DNA of 64,000 nucleotides from Lonicera japonica. Its lineage: Eukaryota > Streptophyta > Magnoliopsida > Dipsacales > Caprifoliaceae. The stretch is from contig CM038469.1 of assembly GCA_021464415.1 (NCBI GenBank), positions 15,912,501 through 15,976,500 of the forward strand, read 5' to 3'. Position numbers and translations under genes: made by a program. The notes under the pieces are model-generated. The model did no database searches. It was not told the DNA's origin and was given only the letters and a program-made list of their open reading frames with translations. Numbering within the stretch: position 1 is the stretch's first letter; the number at the start of each line of letters is the position of its first letter. This document shows, in pieces, positions 59,698 to 64,000 of this stretch.

Positions 59698-61503
59698 TGT
59701 AGGTCGGAAAATACCCTAGAGGGGGGTGAATAGGGTTTTAAAAACTTGATGCGGAATTAAAACGTTTTTAAAATATTTAAGCAAAGCAACTTAGTTAAAT
59801 AAGTTTATCAAGAAAAACAATCAATTAAATAATCAATCCCAAGAATAAGCAATAATATAAGCAACTTCAATCAATTAATATAACAAATAAATAAAGAGAT
59901 TGAGTAAGAAATATTGAACCAATTTGAAGTCCAAGGCCTTTTGTCCACACGGTTTTGGTTTACCAAACCATCGTCCGCACTCGGTTAGTTCCCCGAGAAT
60001 TTCCACTAAAATCAATCTCCTTCCGGGTGAAGATCAAACCTCTACAAGTGTATTTTTCTCACACACTCTACAAGTATTGCTACACCACAATACTCTCACA
60101 AGATACCCTCTTGCTAACCTTGTGAAATTTACCCTTCACAAAAACTAAACAAGAATTTACCTTCTTGTTTTTCCTATGAGATTTACCTCTCACAATTGAA
60201 TACTAAATTATTTGGTGATTCACACCAATTTACAATAACTCTCTCAAGTGCATAAAGAATACAATTTGAAGCTCACACTAGAGTTATCCTATTTGATCAA
60301 GATGATATAGCTCAAAAGATGAATGATTGATCAAAAACAATTTCTTGAATATTTAGATATTGAAGATAGATGAAGTATGAAGTGTATGAATGATTCAAGG
60401 TGTTTAGAATGAGTCTTGGAAGTCATATTTATAGTCCCAAAAGTGATATAGCCGTTTGTGGTGGATGTATAGAATAATAGGGCAAAAATGCACTTTTGAA
60501 AAAGTTCCAACGGCTATTTTTGGTAAGGGAGTCGACTCCCTGTGTCTTCATGGAGTCAACTCCATGGCTTTCCTTGAGGGAGTCGACTCCATCACTTTCA
60601 TGGAGTCGGCTACATGGTTCTGGAGATAGATTGCTGCAGACAGCAAATTTCCGATTTGTTTTGATCATATCTCATTATCCCGCCATTGGAACTTGATGAA
60701 ATTTTGGATATAAGTACTATAATGAGTTATCTAACTGCTGTCCAAATTTCATAATGATCGGAGTCCAGGAAGGCCTCCAACAAACCGTTAGATCAAAACT
60801 GCGCAAAAAACGGAGCGAATCTAGAAAGGGAAAAATAAACATTTTTGCAATTAAGTTCCAAAATCAATTTTGATGCTTGGGATAGGTTAAATATATTATC
60901 CTAAGACACCTATTTTCATGAGAGCTCAAAATATGCTCAAATCAATTTAATATGAAATTATTTGAAAACCGGTTTTTGCAAGAATGGTATTTTCAAAGAA
61001 ATTTTGATTCAAACTGATTTTGATCAATCTAACAATGATGTAAGTTCATATTTGAGCTATATAATCAATCAATTAAGAAAATTTACATTAATCCTAAGCA
61101 AACACTCAATTACCGAATAGGTGAGTCTTCGAATGCTTCGATTTGTTTCTTCAAATTGATTCTTCACTTGAAGCTTTTTCCTTGAAGCTTTAGTATATGA
61201 TCCTTGATCTTTTATGCTTCATGAAATGCATTGCTAGCTTGTGAGTGATGAGATTGATCTTCTTGTCTTGTCCAACGCTTGTAGAAGAATGATCTTGATT
61301 CGGATAGATCGGTTTTAGTCCAATGCTTCGTTGACTTGATCGGATATTGATTGAATGATCCTTGTCAAACTTTCTTTGAGCAATCATGCTATTCTTGATT
61401 TTCCAAATAAGAAATCTATAATCTTATATCAAAAACATGTTAAATTACACATGATTGATTTATTGTTATTATCAAAATAAGATTAAGACCTTCAAGGTCA
61501 ACA
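59698..61503 (-). mobile_element. 3' LTR of a SIRE-type copia element (minus strand)
   Basis: On the minus strand it starts TGTTGACC (61503) and ends CCGACCTACA (59698); length is 1806 bp. A TATA box on the minus strand (CTATAAATATGAC, from about 60439) lies about 90 bp downstream of a four-part palindrome cluster (60526-60615). The partner LTR begins at 63015. The two differ by a few substitutions, for example near 59969 and 60558. Confidence 0.85.
60526..60615. promoter_or_regulatory. Quartet of GGAGTCGACTCC palindromes
   Basis: AGGGAGTCGACTCCCT (60526-60541, perfect) is followed by related copies at 60549-60566, about 60577-60590 and about 60600-60614. The spacings are 24, 27 and 23 bp. 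In the other LTR the second copy is a perfect 18-bp palindrome (63867-63884). They lie upstream of the minus-strand TATA box. Confidence 0.65.
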
Positions 61504-61521
61504 ATCCCCCCCTTTTTGATG
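61504..61521 (-). other. Polypurine tract of the SIRE-type element
   Basis: On the minus strand, a run of A then G (AAAAAGGGGGGGAT) directly precedes the LTR. The upstream CATCATCAAAAAGG context is typical of the SIRE lineage. A second purine tract (TTGAGGGGGAGCAT) lies at about 61585-61600. Confidence 0.75.
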
Positions 61522-61842
61522 ATGACAATATATTAATGTGTGTTTTCAATAACAAGCATAAATAGCATATGAATAATTGAAATATGCTCCCCCTCAATTT
61601 ATGCATAGATAAAATAAATGATTTGTACAAAGCATTACATATATTTGAGATAGTTTTAAAACCAATAAAACAATTTTGATCTCAAATATGTTTTCAAAGA
61701 AAACAATTATCAATGTTAAAGACATAAAGCATTTAATAGTCTTACCAACATTGATTGCCACCAACACATATTTTCTCCCCCTATGGCAACATCAAAAAGG
61801 GATCAAGGCCACGGAGAGAAAATGGTAACCTCCATGAGTGCT

Positions 61843-62958
61843 TCATCGATGAGGCAACGATTGGTATGCCCTTCCATCTTTTGCCATAAGGCAAAGGTCG
61901 GCCGTTTCTTCATCACTTGACTCAATATCGGATTCGTCTTCATCCGATTCGCTTGAATGCCCTTTGAGAGCATCTTTCAACCTCTTATATAATTCTTCCT
62001 TCTTTGCTCTCTTCTCCTTTCTTCTAACCGGACAATTCGTCTTGTAGTGGCCCGGTTCATGACAATAAAAGCATTTCCTTTCCTCATTGTCAACTTTAGG
62101 ATGAGTTGATCTATCATTATTTGAGGATGAGGGATTGTTGTCGATCTTCCCTTGGGATTACTTCTTCTTTGCTAGGAATTTCTTAAATTTCCTAGAGAGA
62201 AGTGCCATGTCTCCATCTCCTTTCAACTCCTCATTATTCTCTAGTTGATTTGCTTTGAGGGCGAGAGTTTTCTTGGCTTTTGAATTGGCTTCATCTTCTC
62301 TCTCCAACTCCTTCTCATGGGTTTTTAATGAACCCAATAGCTCATCCATGCTCAAGGTCTTGAGATTCTTGGCCTCTTGTATGGCCGTCACCTTAGGTCT
62401 TCATTTCTTGGGAAGAATCCTAAAAATCTTTCGAATTTTCTCTTCATTAGAATAAACCTTGCCAAGAAGGTCCAAAGCGTTAGTGAGAATAGAAAATCGA
62501 CTATACATGGAAGCAAGTGATTCGTTAGGCTCCATTTTAAACAATTCATAATCATGGACAAGAATATTAATATTGTCCTGCTTCACTTGAGAGGTTCCTT
62601 CATAGGTAACCTCAAGCTTATCCCAAATCTCTTTTGCCGTTTTGCAACTAGAGATTTTGTTGTATTCATCCATAGTTAATGCATAATGTAAAGAGTTTAA
62701 AGCTTTGGCATTGTATTGGATTTTTCTAATATCATGCTCATTGAATTCGGATATTGACTTGGGAATAACATTTCCCATTTCGTCGGTTTTTGTAATTTCA
62801 TAAGGTCCAACAAGTGTAACCTTCCATTGTTCAAAATCATTAGCTTGTAAAAATGTACACATTCTATTTTTCCAATAGCTATAGTTTTTACCATCAAATA
62901 ATGGCGGTCTATAAGTAGAAGCACCTTCGAAAAGGCCGGTTCCTTGATAATAAGACAT
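61843..62958 (-). pseudogene. gag: SIRE-type gag with internal stops; no pol follows
   Basis: From ATG 62958 (MSYYQGTGLFEGAS) the frame encodes a copia gag with PPLFDGKNYSYWKNRM, an UBN2-type domain (YNKISSCKTAKEIWDKLEVTYEG) and SRFSILTNAL. A TGA at 62401-62403 and a TAA near 62160 interrupt the frame. The same frame continues through a Lys/Glu-rich segment to a zinc knuckle (CFYCHEPGHYKTNC, near 62040-62080) and an acidic end (SDEDESDIESSDEE), and stops at 61843. No protease, integrase or reverse transcriptase lies between here and the polypurine tract about 340 bp on. The copy is therefore non-autonomous. Confidence 0.85.
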
Positions 62959-63000
62959 GATCGTAAACTCTAAGATTGCAAAATCAAAACAAGAGTACAA

Positions 63001-63012
63001 CCTCTGATACCA
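63001..63012 (-). other. Primer-binding site of the SIRE-type element
   Basis: On the minus strand, TGGTATCAGAGG follows the end of the 5' LTR after two bases (AT). It matches the 3' end of initiator tRNA-Met. Confidence 0.85.
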
Positions 63013-63014
63013 AT

Positions 63015-64000
63015 TGTAGGTCGGAAAATACCCTAGAGGGGGGGTGAATAGGGTTTTAAAAACTTGATGCGGAATTAAAACGTTTTTAAAATATTTAAGC
63101 AAAGCAACTTAGTTAAATAAGTTTATCAAAGAAAACAATCAATTAAATAATCAATCCCAAGAATAAGCAATAATATAAGCAACTTCAATCAATTAATATA
63201 ACAAATAAATAAAGAGATTGAGTAAGAAAGATTGAACCAATTTGAAGTCCAAGGCCTTTTGTCCACACGGTTTTGGTTTACCAAACCATAGTCCGCGCTC
63301 GGTTAGTTCCCCGAGAATTTCCACTAAAATCAATCTCCTTCCGGGTGAAGATCAAACCTCTACAAGTGTATTTTTCTCACACACTCTACAAGTATTGCTA
63401 AACCACAATACTCTCACAAGATACCCTTTTGCTAACCTTGTGAAATTTACCCTTCACAAAAACTAAACAAGAATTTACCTTCTTGTTTTTCCTATGAGAT
63501 TTACCTCTCACAATTGAATACTAAATTATTTGGTGATTCACACCAATTTACAATAACTCTCTCAAGTGTATAAAGAATACAATTTGAAGCTCACACTAGA
63601 GTTATCCTATTTGATCAAGATGATATAGCTCAAAAGATGAATGATTGATCAAAAACAATTTCTTGAATATTTAGATATTGCAGATAGATGAAGTATGAAG
63701 TGTATGAATGATTCAAGGTGTTTAGAATGAGTCTTGGAAGTCATATTTATAGTCCCAAAAGTGATATAGCCGTTTGTGGTGGATGTATAGAATAATGGGG
63801 CAAAAATGCACTTTTGAAAAAGTTCCAACGGCTATTTTTGGTAAGGGAGTCGACTCCCTGTGTCTTCATGGAGTCGACTCCATGGATTTTCTTGAGGGAG
63901 TCGACTCCATCACTTTCATGGAGTCGGCTACATGGTTCTGGAGATAGATTGCTGCAGACAGCAAATTTCTGATTTGTTTTGATCATATCTCATTATCTAG
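63015..64000 (-). mobile_element. 5' LTR of the SIRE-type element, cut by the window end
   Basis: It repeats 59698 onward (TGTAGGTCGG... on the plus strand) with a few substitutions, including the palindrome quartet (63844-63933). The start of the LTR on the minus strand is outside the window, so the target-site duplication cannot be checked. Confidence 0.85.

Overview
This window is nuclear DNA from a flowering plant, most likely a eudicot. It is AT-rich and packed with nested transposable elements. Its only recognisable host-gene sequences are decayed, intron-containing plant genes. No intact host protein-coding gene was found. No bacterial, organellar or CRISPR features were seen.

Layout. 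Positions 1-6605 hold an end of a hAT-like element, two possible terminal exons of an unknown gene split by a Mutator-like non-autonomous element, and a pseudogene of condensin-II subunit CAP-G2 interrupted by a hAT-type element. Positions 6606-12227 are a stack of broken LTR elements: a minus-strand chromovirus LTR with a pol stub, a plus-strand chromovirus LTR with primer site and decayed gag, and a SIRE-type LTR fragment. Positions 12228-20000 are mostly AT-rich intergenic DNA with small MITEs and tandem repeats. Positions 20025-21565 hold a promoter-like segment (two TGGGCC-type motifs, telo-box-like motif, TATA box) followed by three copies of a hairpin-forming element bounded by box C/D-like motifs. 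I regard these as a candidate ncRNA cluster.

Positions 23605-32342 are a multi-exon pseudogene of an EF-hand external NAD(P)H dehydrogenase (NDB family). A 2.2-kb copia-type non-autonomous element with apparently identical 272-bp LTRs sits in one intron. Positions 32409-34056 are a hAT element carrying the C-terminus of its transposase, itself hit by a second hAT-type element. Positions 34561-45174 are a roughly 450-bp Harbinger-like MITE that was entered by a hAT-type MITE and by a complete 9.2-kb Tekay-type chromovirus (LTR, PBS, gag, PR, RT, RNase H, INT, chromodomain, PPT, LTR) whose LTRs differ by only three homopolymer indels.

Positions 47290-53056 are a FAR1-type Mutator element with about 500-bp terminal inverted repeats. 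It carries a decayed transposase on the plus strand and a convergent GRF zinc-finger ORF on the minus strand. Positions 53100-58330 are a decayed minus-strand L1-type LINE. Positions 58340-59697 are LTR-like DNA with four copies of a roughly 188-bp tandem unit. Positions 59698-64000 are a minus-strand SIRE-type copia element with gag but no pol, running off the window.

The most unusual pattern is shared by five unrelated LTR sequences (gypsy and copia). Each carries short palindromic motifs of a different sequence, arranged in doublets 20-27 bp apart. In the two elements where a TATA box can be seen, they lie upstream of it.
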